Assembly (NCBI GenBank): GCA_002308615.1
Contig: DBWC01000126.1
Location: 1 to 19,320, forward strand
Source of the DNA: Clostridiales bacterium UBA1248
GTDB lineage: Bacteria > Bacillota > Clostridia > Oscillospirales > CAG-272
Reading direction: 5' to 3'
Length of the DNA stretch: 19,320 nucleotides
Positions 6,632 through 14,429 of this stretch are shown here, piece after piece. The notes below the pieces were generated by a model. The model had not been told where the DNA came from and made no database searches. It saw only the letters and a list, made by a program, of their open reading frames with translations. Numbering within the stretch: the first letter of the stretch is position 1; each line of letters opens with the position of its first letter. The position numbers were made by a program, and so were the translations under genes.

Positions 6632-7117
6632 ATGAAAGAAAAAACGAAAAGAAATATCCTTGTTTATTCCGTCAGCATCGCCGTGCCGCTCTGCGTCGGT
6701 ATTTTATCCGCGCTTTTGACGGCGGGCAATATGGATATTTACAAGGAGCTGAAAACGCCGCCCTTGTCTCCGCCATCCGTTCTTTTCCCTTTTGTCTGGA
6801 CCGTTTTATACGTTTTGATGGGGATCAGCTGCGCCATGGTGTGGGATAAAAGAAAGACGGACAAAAACGCGGAAAAAGCGTTGTATTATTACGCTGCGAG
6901 CCTTGTTTTCAACTTTGTATGGAGCATTCTGTTTTTCAATCTGCGGCTGTTTCTGCCGGCGTTTATATGGCTTCTTATGCTTTTGTATCTTATAATCCGC
7001 ACGGTGATATGCTATTATAAAGCGTATAAGCCCGCGGCGTATTTACAGATACCGTATATAGTCTGGGTCGCCTTTGCCGGTTATCTGAATCTCGGTATAA
7101 GGATACTGAACGGATAG
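6632..7117 (+). CDS. tspO: TspO/MBR family membrane protein
   Basis: A 161-residue protein with five hydrophobic segments, the usual length and topology for TspO (peripheral benzodiazepine receptor homologue). Family landmarks are PPLSPPSVLFPFVWTVLY (43-60) followed by LMGISCAMVW, the second-helix FNFVWSILFF region (93-102), and the C-terminal QIPYIVWVAFAGYLN (139-153). Bacterial TspO proteins bind tetrapyrroles and have been linked to porphyrin handling and stress; the role in an anaerobe is not settled. The ATG at 6632 has GAGG 5 bases upstream. The 62-base gap before it contains TATAAT at 6595-6600 but no matching -35 box. The SIR2 gene begins 9 bases after its stop, so the two are probably co-transcribed. 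Confidence 0.9.
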   Translation: MKEKTKRNILVYSVSIAVPLCVGILSALLTAGNMDIYKELKTPPLSPPSVLFPFVWTVLYVLMGISCAMVWDKRKTDKNAEKALYYYAASLVFNFVWSILFFNLRLFLPAFIWLLMLLYLIIRTVICYYKAYKPAAYLQIPYIVWVAFAGYLNLGIRILNG

Positions 7118-7126
7118 GTTTTAAAA

Positions 7127-7888
7127 ATGGACGAAAAAATCAAGAAGTTAAAAGAATTTATCGATAAAGCCGACAGCATAGTGTTTTTCGGCGGCGCCGG
7201 CGTATCTACCGAGAGCGGAGTGCCGGATTTCCGCAGTAAGGACGGTCTTTACAATCAGCACGACGTGAGATTCGACAAATACCGCCCGGAATATCTGTTG
7301 AGCCACTCGTGCCTTGTAAACGAGCCTGAGGTGTTTTTTGAGTTTTACCGTCAGAAGCTCGACACGCATGATATCGAGCCGAATGCGGCGCACAAGGCGC
7401 TTTTCGAGCTTGAAAGGCGCGGAAAGCTGACTGCTGTCGTTACACAGAACATAGACGGACTTCACCAGAAAGCGGGCAGTAAAGTCGTATACGAGATACA
7501 CGGTACCACGGCGCGTAATTACTGCAGCAGATGCAAAAAGCCGTATCCGGAGGACTATATTTTCAAGTCAAAGGAAGCGGTGCCGCGCTGCGCCTGCGGC
7601 GGTATCGTCCGCTGCGACGTGACGCTGTACGAGGAACAGCTGCCGGAGGATGCGGTAGAAGGCGCAGTATCCGCGATTTCCCGCGCGGATATGCTCATCA
7701 TAGGCGGGACGTCGCTTACTGTCTACCCCGCCGCGTCCTACATAGAATATTTCAGAGGAAGATATCTTGCGATCATAAACAAAACTCCCCTGAGTTTTTA
7801 TTCCGGGAAAATCAACACCGTACAGATAAACGCGCCGATAGGCGAGGTCTTATCCCGGGCGGTACTGCAACGGAGCTCTTATGACTGA
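7127..7888 (+). CDS. SIR2-family NAD-dependent protein deacylase
   Basis: A 253-residue sirtuin, close to the normal bacterial length. NAD-binding GGAGVSTESGVPDFR lies at 22-36, TQNIDGLHQKAG at 106-117, the catalytic His125 in EIHG, a zinc module with Cys133, Cys136, Cys155 and Cys157, and GGTSLTVYPA at 193-202. It removes acyl groups from lysines using NAD and releases nicotinamide. One small deviation: the usual RPDVV after the zinc module reads RCDVT (162-166), adding a cysteine. The ribosome binding site is weak (AGG inside the tspO stop region), which suggests translational coupling to tspO. The 3' end overlaps the next gene by 8 bp. Confidence 0.93.
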   Translation: MDEKIKKLKEFIDKADSIVFFGGAGVSTESGVPDFRSKDGLYNQHDVRFDKYRPEYLLSHSCLVNEPEVFFEFYRQKLDTHDIEPNAAHKALFELERRGKLTAVVTQNIDGLHQKAGSKVVYEIHGTTARNYCSRCKKPYPEDYIFKSKEAVPRCACGGIVRCDVTLYEEQLPEDAVEGAVSAISRADMLIIGGTSLTVYPAASYIEYFRGRYLAIINKTPLSFYSGKINTVQINAPIGEVLSRAVLQRSSYD

Positions 7889-8312
7889 ATTGACCGAAAA
7901 ACTTAAAGCCGTATATGAAAAATACGCCGAGATCGGCGCTCAGCCGAGGAAGCGCAGCTTAAGCGAGATTTTCAAAGGCTGGCTCAGCGGACAGGGCAAG
8001 GAAACGCATCCTTTGGACAGCGAATTTATGGAGATCGTAAAAAAGCTGACGGCGCAGATAAAAGAAAACGGCGACTGCGAGGACGCGGCGGCTGCCGCGG
8101 AGCTTATATTAAGTCTGCCGCGCACAAAAAAATTCAGCGAGCAGGACGTCGTATACGTTGCGATGTACGCTGACGTCATCCCGCTCATCCCGATGCTTTC
8201 GGATAACGACGTTAAAAAGATAAGGGAAATCGCGGATCAGGTGCCGAAGCAGTACCGGTTTCCGGTGTATAAGGATCTGACGCATAAGCTGGACGGGGAA
8301 ATTAAGAATTAA
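7881..8312 (+). CDS. Small helical protein translationally coupled to SIR2
   Basis: A 143-residue soluble protein that I do not recognise. It appears almost entirely helical, with a basic N-terminal third (QPRKRSLSEIFKGW at 21-34), an alanine-rich helix at 68-78 and a hydrophobic segment VVYVAMYADVIPLIPML at 90-106 that is too interrupted to be a clear membrane span. Its ATG at 7881 lies inside the SIR2 gene (8-bp overlap), with GGAG 5 bases upstream, so the two are made together. A direct partner or regulator of the deacylase is possible but not shown. A terminator-like hairpin follows its stop. Confidence 0.75.
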   Translation: MTELTEKLKAVYEKYAEIGAQPRKRSLSEIFKGWLSGQGKETHPLDSEFMEIVKKLTAQIKENGDCEDAAAAAELILSLPRTKKFSEQDVVYVAMYADVIPLIPMLSDNDVKKIREIADQVPKQYRFPVYKDLTHKLDGEIKN

Positions 8313-8314
8313 GA

Positions 8315-8353
8315 GTCGGTGCAGAAGTTTTTTGTACCGGCTTGTTTTTATTT
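8315..8353 (+). terminator. Probable terminator after the tspO-SIR2 set
   Basis: GTCGGTGC (8315-8322) pairs with GTACCGGC (8334-8341) with two G-U pairs around an 11-base loop, then a T-rich run (8342-8353). It lies directly after the stop at 8312 and before the rnf promoter. The stem is imperfect, so it is moderate in strength. Confidence 0.55.
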
Positions 8354-8415
8354 CGAATGATCTCTGAAATTTGTTTTTATGTTATATTCTTTAAATTAAA
8401 TTATCATATTAACGC

Positions 8416-8444
8416 TTGACAAAAAAGTAGATTTGATATACAAT
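8416..8444 (+). promoter_or_regulatory. Near-consensus promoter of the rnf operon
   Basis: A perfect TTGACA (8416-8421), a 17-bp spacer and TACAAT (8439-8444): the strongest promoter in the window, as expected for a central energy complex. The leader is about 40 bases. I looked for a Rex-type operator (TTGTTAA and its complement) around it and found none. Confidence 0.85.
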
Positions 8445-8488
8445 ACGTAAATGGGTAATTGTTTTCTTCATATCGGAGGATAATGTCG

Positions 8489-9820
8489 ATGATCAAAAAA
8501 ACGTTCCGCGGAGGCGTTCATATAAAGGATATGAAGCACCTTTCAAGCGGATGTGCCATAAAAGAATATAAACCGTCGGGCGAGCTTGTGTTTCTTATGA
8601 ATCAGCATATAGGCGCGCCCGCCGTTCCGTGCGTAAAGCCCGGAGACCGCGTTCTTCTCGGTCAGACTATTGCCGAGCCGGGCGGATTTGTTTCCGCGGC
8701 GATCGTAAGCTCCGTTTCCGGCACGGTCAAGACCGTAGCCGCGCATGAATGCCACAACGGCGACAACGCGCTTGCCGTAACCGTCGTAAACGACAACTTA
8801 TACGAGACGGTCGAAGGATACGGAGCCGAACGCGACTATACGCAGATGAGCCCGGAGGAAATAATAGGCGCGGTCAAAGCCGCGGGCATCGTCGGTATGG
8901 GCGGCGCGGGCTTTCCCACGCACGTAAAGCTGTCCGTAAAGCCGGATATAAAAATAGACTACGTTATATGCAACGGCGCGGAATGCGAGCCGTATATAAC
9001 CTGCGATTACAGGCTTATGTTAGAGCAGGCGGATAAAGCCGTGCTCGGCATGAAGATAGTTCTCTCCCTTTTCAAAGACGCCGTCGGTATTTTCGGTATA
9101 GAATCAAACAAACCGGAGGGAATCGCAAAAGTAAACGAAGCCTGCGGAGACGATGAAAAACTGTCCGTCGTACCGCTTAAAAAGAAATATCCGCAAGGCG
9201 GCGAGCGCGTCATGATAACGGCGCTCACAAAACGCAGGATAAATTCCAGAATGCTCCCTGCGGACGCCGGATGCGTCGTTTTGAACTTCTCTACTCTTAT
9301 CGCCATAGCTGACGCGGTCGCTTACGGCAAGCCTCTGACGCGCCGTATCGTGACGGTAACGGGCGACGCGGTAAACGAGCCGTCAAACTTTGACGCGCCG
9401 ATAGGCACAAACGTCGCGGAGCTCGTAGAAGCCGCGGGCGGATTCAAATACGAGCCGGAAAAGATAATATTCGGCGGTCCGATGATGGGCGCGGCGGTAT
9501 ATACGCTTGACGTTCCGGTAAACAAGACCACATCCTGCATACTGCTGTTAAAACACAACACAGCGGTGCCGGAGCCGCACGAGTGCATACGCTGCGGCAA
9601 ATGTCTTACGGTATGCCCGGAGCATCTTATGCCCATAAAGCTTAAAAACACCGCGGACGCAAACGACTACGGGGAATTTGAAAAGCTGAACGGGCTTGAG
9701 TGCATAGGCTGCGGCTGCTGTACCTATATATGCCCGGCGAAGCGCAGACTTTCACAGTCTATAACGGCGGCAAAGCAGTTTGTCTTAGCAGAAAAGAAAA
9801 AGGCGGCGGCGAAAAAATGA
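8489..9820 (+). CDS. rnfC: Rnf complex subunit RnfC (NADH-side, FMN and two 4Fe-4S)
   Basis: A 443-residue peripheral subunit of the ferredoxin:NAD oxidoreductase Rnf, the site of NAD reduction on the cytosolic face. The N-terminus TFRGGVH (5-11) is family-typical. GIVGMGGAGFPTHVK (133-147) is the flavin/nucleotide-binding loop shared with the complex I 51-kDa subunit, and NGAECEPYIT (162-171) follows. Two 4Fe-4S motifs close the protein: Cys366/369/372/376 and Cys405/408/411/415. It lacks the long Ala/Lys-rich C-terminal extension of proteobacterial RnfC. I prefer the ATG at 8489, 9 bases after GGAGG; the ATG at 8483 leaves only 3. First gene of the operon; its stop overlaps rnfD as ATGA. 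Confidence 0.95.
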   Translation: MIKKTFRGGVHIKDMKHLSSGCAIKEYKPSGELVFLMNQHIGAPAVPCVKPGDRVLLGQTIAEPGGFVSAAIVSSVSGTVKTVAAHECHNGDNALAVTVVNDNLYETVEGYGAERDYTQMSPEEIIGAVKAAGIVGMGGAGFPTHVKLSVKPDIKIDYVICNGAECEPYITCDYRLMLEQADKAVLGMKIVLSLFKDAVGIFGIESNKPEGIAKVNEACGDDEKLSVVPLKKKYPQGGERVMITALTKRRINSRMLPADAGCVVLNFSTLIAIADAVAYGKPLTRRIVTVTGDAVNEPSNFDAPIGTNVAELVEAAGGFKYEPEKIIFGGPMMGAAVYTLDVPVNKTTSCILLLKHNTAVPEPHECIRCGKCLTVCPEHLMPIKLKNTADANDYGEFEKLNGLECIGCGCCTYICPAKRRLSQSITAAKQFVLAEKKKAAAKK

Positions 9821-10770
9821 AAACTCTGAACGTATCTATCTCTCCTCATATAAGGTCGTCTAAAACGACCTCAAAGGTGATGCTTGACGTCATAATCGCC
9901 ATGTCTCCCGCCATGATCTTCGGATACTTTTATTTCGGCTGGTACGCGCTTCTGATAAGCGTTTTAAGCGTTTCGTCATGCGTTCTGACCGAATTCGTTT
10001 ACGAAAAGCTGATGAAGCTGCCCGTGACGATAGGCGATCTCAGCGCCGTGGTAACCGGACTTGTGCTCGCCATGTGCCTTTATTCCACCGCTCCGTGGTG
10101 GATACCGGTCGTCGGCGGCGTGTTTGCCATACTCGTCGTAAAGCTGATATTCGGCGGTATAGGACAGAATATAATGAACCCGGCGTTAACGGCGAGATGC
10201 TTTCTTCTGCTCTCGTTTTCACGCATAATGACTACTTACCCCACACTAACGGACGCCGTATCGAGCGCCACGCCGCTTTCGCTTGCGGCGCAGGGTCAGC
10301 CCGTAAGCTACGCCGAGATGTTTTTGGGGACGCATTCCGGATCCATAGGCGAGACGTCCGCGATAGCCATACTCATCGGCGCGGCGTATCTGCTTATCCG
10401 CCGCGTGATAAGCCCGCGGATACCGCTTTGCGTTATAGGCTCCACAGTCGCTTTCGTCGCTTTATTCACGCTTATGAAGGGCGAGACGGTCACTCTCAAC
10501 TACCTTGCGGTACATCTCACCGGCGGAGGACTTCTGGCGGGCGCTGTGTTTATGGCGACGGATTACACAACGTCTCCTGTCACTTCATGGGGACGCATAA
10601 TATACGGTATAACGATAGGTCTGATAACGGCTGTGATCCGGTGCTTCGGCGGCTCGTTCGAGGGCATTTCGTTCGCTATAATCACGGCGAACCTGCTCAC
10701 GCCTATCATAGAAAAGCTGACGTATCCGAAGCCTCTCGGAACATACGGAAGGAAGGCGGAAAAGAAATGA
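9817..10770 (+). CDS. rnfD: Rnf complex subunit RnfD (membrane flavoprotein)
   Basis: A 317-residue integral membrane subunit related to NqrB, with roughly ten hydrophobic segments. NIMNPALTAR (118-127) is a typical RnfD/NqrB motif. The covalent FMN site is D146-AVSSA-T152, where ApbE would join FMN to Thr152. The position before Ala is Ser where many family members have Gly. MATDYTTSPVTSWGRIIYG (246-264) is the conserved late loop. RnfD belongs to the membrane path that couples electron transfer to Na+ or H+ movement; which ion cannot be read from the sequence. Its ATG overlaps the rnfC stop and its stop overlaps the rnfG start, both as ATGA. Confidence 0.95.
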   Translation: MKTLNVSISPHIRSSKTTSKVMLDVIIAMSPAMIFGYFYFGWYALLISVLSVSSCVLTEFVYEKLMKLPVTIGDLSAVVTGLVLAMCLYSTAPWWIPVVGGVFAILVVKLIFGGIGQNIMNPALTARCFLLLSFSRIMTTYPTLTDAVSSATPLSLAAQGQPVSYAEMFLGTHSGSIGETSAIAILIGAAYLLIRRVISPRIPLCVIGSTVAFVALFTLMKGETVTLNYLAVHLTGGGLLAGAVFMATDYTTSPVTSWGRIIYGITIGLITAVIRCFGGSFEGISFAIITANLLTPIIEKLTYPKPLGTYGRKAEKK

Positions 10771-11369
10771 AAAGCGTTATAAAAAACACACTTATACTCG
10801 TCGCCATAACGCTTACCGCCGCGCTTTGCTTAGCCGTCGTTTACGCGGTGACGAAAAACAGGATCGCCGAAGCCGAGGCAAAGGAGCGCATGGATTCGTT
10901 TTACACCGTAATGGCGGATACGGACGTTTTTGACAAGATAGACGAATCAGAGGTAAAAACGTATAACGAAGATCATAAAAGCTCCGTGGTTGAAGCCTAT
11001 AACGCGTACGGCAAGGATGGCGGCTTTATCGGAATAGTGGTTTCAGTCGTTTCGCATAACGGCTACGGCGGAGATATAGTGCTCTCGGTCGGCGTAGATA
11101 CCGACGGGCTGATAACCGGTATGAAGGTCACGTCAATGTCGGAGACTTCCGGCCTCGGCGCAAACTGCCAGAATGAAGAATGGACTTCACAGTTTGCCGG
11201 CAAAGCGAGTCCGCTCACGTATAAAAACAGCAATCAGCAGAGCGAGGACAATAACGCCGTAGACGCGCTCACAAGCGCCACAATAACGACGAAAGCCGTA
11301 CTTGAAGCGGTTAATTCCGGCACGGGATTTGCGCTGTACGAGCTTGGGAAAGGAGGAGAGTCACGTTGA
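10767..11369 (+). CDS. rnfG: Rnf complex subunit RnfG (extracytoplasmic covalent-FMN subunit)
   Basis: A 200-residue protein with one N-terminal membrane anchor (about 7-28) and an FMN-binding domain outside the membrane. MSETSGLGANC (124-134) is the usual ETPGLG-like motif, and D166-ALTSA-T172 is the ApbE-type flavinylation site, Thr172 being the expected FMN attachment residue. As in RnfD of this operon, Ser replaces the common Gly before Ala-Thr. The start at 10767 overlaps the rnfD stop (ATGA) with purine-rich GGAAGGCGGA upstream. Its end overlaps rnfE. Confidence 0.94.
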   Translation: MKSVIKNTLILVAITLTAALCLAVVYAVTKNRIAEAEAKERMDSFYTVMADTDVFDKIDESEVKTYNEDHKSSVVEAYNAYGKDGGFIGIVVSVVSHNGYGGDIVLSVGVDTDGLITGMKVTSMSETSGLGANCQNEEWTSQFAGKASPLTYKNSNQQSEDNNAVDALTSATITTKAVLEAVNSGTGFALYELGKGGESR

Positions 11370-12052
11370 AAAAACCGATAGAAAGACTTTATAACGGCAT
11401 TATAAAGGAGAACCCGACGTTCGTTCTGATGCTCGGTATGTGTCCGACGCTCGCCGTTACGACGTCGGCTATAAACGGTCTCGGCATGGGACTTTCCACC
11501 TGCGCGGTGCTCATAATGTCGAATCTCATCATTTCTCTGCTCCGTAAAATAATCCCCGACAGAGTAAGGATGCCGGCGTATATAGTTATAGTCGCGTCTT
11601 TAGTTACTGTCGTAGATCTTCTCATGCAGGCATACGTCCGCGGTCTTTACGCGGCTCTCGGACTTTATATACCGCTTATAGTCGTCAACTGCATTATTTT
11701 AGGCAGAGCCGAATCATACGCCTCAAAAAATCCGCCTTTGTCTTCCCTTTTCGACGGGCTCGGCATGGGCGTCGGCTTTACGCTCGCGCTGACGGCGATC
11801 GGACTTATACGCGAGCTTATAGGAAAAGGCACGGTTTTCGGAATAAACGTTATGCCGGGCTTCTACGAGCCTGTCTCTATAATGATAATGGCTCCGGGCG
11901 CCTTCTTCGTGCTCGCCGCGTTATGCGCTGTAAGAAACGCCGTGATGCAGAAAAGAAACAAGCCTCTGCCGGAAAAATACTGCAACGGCTGCTGCGCTTC
12001 CTGTATGGACGATTCCTGCACTATAGGAAAGAGGGAGGATAAAGAAGAATGA
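11366..12052 (+). CDS. rnfE: Rnf complex subunit RnfE with a cysteine-rich tail
   Basis: A 228-residue integral membrane subunit, a paralogue of RnfA. MCPTLAV (25-31) and VVNCIILGRAE (106-116) carry Cys26 and Cys109, which correspond to the cysteines proposed to hold a membrane 2Fe-2S cluster between RnfA and RnfE. Residues 198-228 form a cytosolic-looking tail with five cysteines (206, 209, 210, 213, 218) in YCNGCCASCMDDSC, absent from the core fold and possibly binding a metal or cluster. The start is a TTG at 11366, with AGGAGG 9 bases upstream, overlapping the rnfG stop by 4 bases. The stop overlaps rnfA as ATGA. Confidence 0.94.
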   Translation: MKKPIERLYNGIIKENPTFVLMLGMCPTLAVTTSAINGLGMGLSTCAVLIMSNLIISLLRKIIPDRVRMPAYIVIVASLVTVVDLLMQAYVRGLYAALGLYIPLIVVNCIILGRAESYASKNPPLSSLFDGLGMGVGFTLALTAIGLIRELIGKGTVFGINVMPGFYEPVSIMIMAPGAFFVLAALCAVRNAVMQKRNKPLPEKYCNGCCASCMDDSCTIGKREDKEE

Positions 12053-12636
12053 ATTACGTAACAGCTTTTATCCTCGGAATTATAAACTACGCTTTGATAG
12101 ACAACGTCGTTCTCAGCCGGTTCTTAGGTCTTTGCCCTTTCTTGGGCGTTTCAAAAAAGACGAATACAGCCGTGGGCATGGGCACGTCCGTCATCGCGGT
12201 CATCGCCGTATCGTCGGCGGTCACGTATCCCATAAATAAATTCATACTGATCCCGCTCGATCTTGTGTATATGCGCACGATAGTGTATATACTTATCATC
12301 GCGGCTCTCGTCCAGGCTGTCGAGATAATACTGAAAAAGAAGATACCGTCGCTTTACAAAGCTCTCGGCGTGTACCTGCCTCTCATCACCACCAACTGCG
12401 CGGTTTTGGGCGTTGCGATCGACAGCTCGCAAAAGGGCTTCGGCTTCTTTGACACGATGGTATTCTCTCTCGGCACAGCCGTCGGTTTTCTCGTTTCAAT
12501 CGTCATAATGTCGGGCATACGTGAAAGGATACAGTATAACAAGATACCGAAAGCGTTTCAGGGAATGCCCATCGTTTTATTAGCCGCCGGACTTATGGCT
12601 ATTGCGTTCTTCGGTTTCAAGGGCGTTTCGTTTTAA
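12049..12636 (+). CDS. rnfA: Rnf complex subunit RnfA
   Basis: A 195-residue membrane protein of about six helices, close to the family's standard length. LGLCPFLGVS (26-35) and LITTNCAVLGVA (112-123) supply Cys29 and Cys117, the partners of the RnfE cysteines for the proposed intramembrane 2Fe-2S cluster. RnfA and RnfE pack as an inverted-topology pair in the complex (family knowledge). GGGAGG lies 10 bases before the ATG, inside the end of rnfE, and the start overlaps the rnfE stop. rnfB follows after 12 bases with its own AAGGAG. Confidence 0.96.
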   Translation: MNYVTAFILGIINYALIDNVVLSRFLGLCPFLGVSKKTNTAVGMGTSVIAVIAVSSAVTYPINKFILIPLDLVYMRTIVYILIIAALVQAVEIILKKKIPSLYKALGVYLPLITTNCAVLGVAIDSSQKGFGFFDTMVFSLGTAVGFLVSIVIMSGIRERIQYNKIPKAFQGMPIVLLAAGLMAIAFFGFKGVSF

Positions 12637-12648
12637 GGAGTTTATATA

Positions 12649-13437
12649 ATGCTTGTACCAGTTCTGACAGCATGCGCTGTCATAATCGTGATCAGTATAA
12701 TAATCGGCGTGGGACTTTGCGTACTTTCCGAAAAATTCAAGTCCGCGATCGACCCGAAAGAAGAAAAGCTGCGTTCCGTTTTAGGAGGCTCCAACTGCGG
12801 AGGCTGCGGTTACGCAGGCTGCGACGCGTACGCTAAAGCCGTTATATACGAGGGCGCCGATCCCGGGCTCTGCGTCGCCGCGGACCCGAAAAAAATAAGC
12901 GAAATACTCGGTGTTGAGGTTTCCGGCGCCGGCAAAAAGGTGGCGTACGTGCGCTGCCACGGCCATTGCACAAAAGAGACGGCAAACTATATTTTTGACG
13001 ATACCGAGGACTGCAGGATAGCGTATCTCGCGCCCGGTCACGGCTCTAAAAAATGTTCTTTCGGATGCAGCGGCTTCGGCAACTGCGCCAAAGTCTGTCC
13101 GTTTGACGCTATAAGGATAGTCGACGGTCTTGCAGTCGTAGACAGGGAAAAATGCCAGGCGTGCGGAAAATGCGTTGCCGTTTGCCCGAAAAAGCTTATA
13201 GATATAATACCCGACGACGCGATGTACGTCGTAAGATGCTCTTCGCTTAACAAGGGCGCGGCGGTCAAATCCGCCTGTCCGGAGGGATGTATCGGCTGCG
13301 GTCTCTGCGTGCGGGTCTGCCCGGAAAACGCCATAACCGTAACGAACAATATTGCAAGGATAGATCAGAGCAAATGTATAAGATGCGGAGCTTGCGCGGA
13401 AAAATGTCCTTCAAAAATAATCATAAAACGGTTTTAA
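12649..13437 (+). CDS. rnfB: Rnf complex subunit RnfB (ferredoxin-side, multi Fe-S)
   Basis: A 262-residue subunit that takes electrons from reduced ferredoxin. A single N-terminal membrane helix (3-25) precedes an Fe-S domain with Cys50, Cys53, Cys58 and Cys75 (NCGGCGYAGC). A cysteine-bearing linker (Cys103, Cys107, Cys122, Cys136) leads to four 4Fe-4S motifs: Cys140/146/150 region, Cys169/172/175/179, Cys214/217/220/224 and Cys243/246/249/253. That makes about five clusters, as in other clostridial RnfB. The ATG at 12649 has AAGGAG 8 bases upstream. Together with the five genes before it, it completes the clostridial order C-D-G-E-A-B. The 3' end overlaps the chosen apbE start by 34 bp. Confidence 0.96.
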   Translation: MLVPVLTACAVIIVISIIIGVGLCVLSEKFKSAIDPKEEKLRSVLGGSNCGGCGYAGCDAYAKAVIYEGADPGLCVAADPKKISEILGVEVSGAGKKVAYVRCHGHCTKETANYIFDDTEDCRIAYLAPGHGSKKCSFGCSGFGNCAKVCPFDAIRIVDGLAVVDREKCQACGKCVAVCPKKLIDIIPDDAMYVVRCSSLNKGAAVKSACPEGCIGCGLCVRVCPENAITVTNNIARIDQSKCIRCGACAEKCPSKIIIKRF

Positions 13438-14429
13438 ATAAAGTATTTCTCATATTTATATGCGCGGCGCTGATATCAGCGCCTGCGTGTTCTTCCGCGC
13501 CTTCTTTGCAGAAGTACTCTGCAGCTTTTACGGACGTGTTCGATACCGTAACGGAATTTACGGCTTACTGTGATTCTCAAAGCAAATTCGATACGGTATC
13601 TGCCGAACTTCACGCGGAGCTTTTACGGCTTCACAAGCTGTATGATATTTATAACGAATACGGCGGCACAGTCAATCTCGCGTATCTTAACCGCGTATGC
13701 GGTGAAGGCCCTGTTGAAGTCGGGGAAGAAATACTGTCGCTTTTAAAAGAGGGCGTCAGCTGGTACCGTCTTACGAACGGCAGAATGAACATATTTGCCG
13801 GCTCGGTTTTGTCGTTATGGCATGAATGCCGTGAAAACGGCGAGGGGATACCGACGGAAGAAGAGCTTTTTGAGGCGTCGAAGCACGTCTCCTGCGAATC
13901 CGTTGTAATTGACGGCAAAACGGTACATTTTACGGATAAAGAATTGAAGATAGACGCGGGAGCGCTTGCAAAAGGACACGCTTATCACAGCGTTTCGCTT
14001 TTATTAAGAGATTTAGGCGTGACCGATTATTTGCTTAACCTCGGCGGTAACGTAACTGCGGAAGGAAATAAGCCGGACGGCAAATGGAAAATAGGCGTAC
14101 AGGACCCTGACGGAAACGGACTATATACGACCGTAAAGGCGTCCGGCGTATCCGTCGTAACAAGCGGCGATTATCAGCGCTATTACGAATATGACGGTCA
14201 AAAATATCACCATATTATAGATCTTGACACGCTTTATCCGGCGGCGGCCTACCGCTCCGTAACCGTGATATGCCGTAATTCGTGGGACGCGGACGCGCTC
14301 TCCACCGCTCTGTTTCTGTTGAGCGTTGAAGAAGGAGAACGGCTGTTAAAGCAGTATGAAGCCGAGGCGCTCTGGATAAAGGCGGACGGGGTCGCCGTGC
14401 GCTCGGAGGGATTTTCAAAGTATGAGTAA
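13404..14429 (+). CDS. apbE: ApbE lipoprotein, FAD:protein FMN transferase
   Basis: A 341-residue flavin transferase that moves FMN from FAD onto Thr of Dxx(S/T)xAT sites, here almost certainly RnfD Thr152 and RnfG Thr172. The N-terminus is a lipoprotein signal: basic start, hydrophobic 13-26, and Cys29 after SAPA, so it acts on the outer face of the membrane. Landmarks are FTDVFDTVTEFTAY (42-55), IDAGALAKGHA (183-193), LGGN (213-216), VVTSGDYQRYY (251-261), HHIIDLDTLYP (269-279) and DADALSTA (295-302). The start is uncertain: 13404 gives a tidy signal peptide but overlaps rnfB by 34 bp with a weak ribosome site. In-frame ATGs at 13374 and 13383 are alternatives. Overlaps the next gene by 8 bp. 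Confidence 0.92.
   Translation: MSFKNNHKTVLNKVFLIFICAALISAPACSSAPSLQKYSAAFTDVFDTVTEFTAYCDSQSKFDTVSAELHAELLRLHKLYDIYNEYGGTVNLAYLNRVCGEGPVEVGEEILSLLKEGVSWYRLTNGRMNIFAGSVLSLWHECRENGEGIPTEEELFEASKHVSCESVVIDGKTVHFTDKELKIDAGALAKGHAYHSVSLLLRDLGVTDYLLNLGGNVTAEGNKPDGKWKIGVQDPDGNGLYTTVKASGVSVVTSGDYQRYYEYDGQKYHHIIDLDTLYPAAAYRSVTVICRNSWDADALSTALFLLSVEEGERLLKQYEAEALWIKADGVAVRSEGFSKYE

Noticed and set aside
8313..8415. Possible Rex operator or riboswitch ahead of the rnf promoter
   Set aside because: The stretch is AT-rich, but no TTGTTAA dyad or conserved riboswitch core could be found. Only the terminator hairpin is supported.
9978..10766. Extended frame ahead of rnfG, rich in Arg
   Set aside because: It is an alternate-frame reading through rnfD. 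The real rnfG start at 10767 has the membrane anchor and the ATGA overlap.
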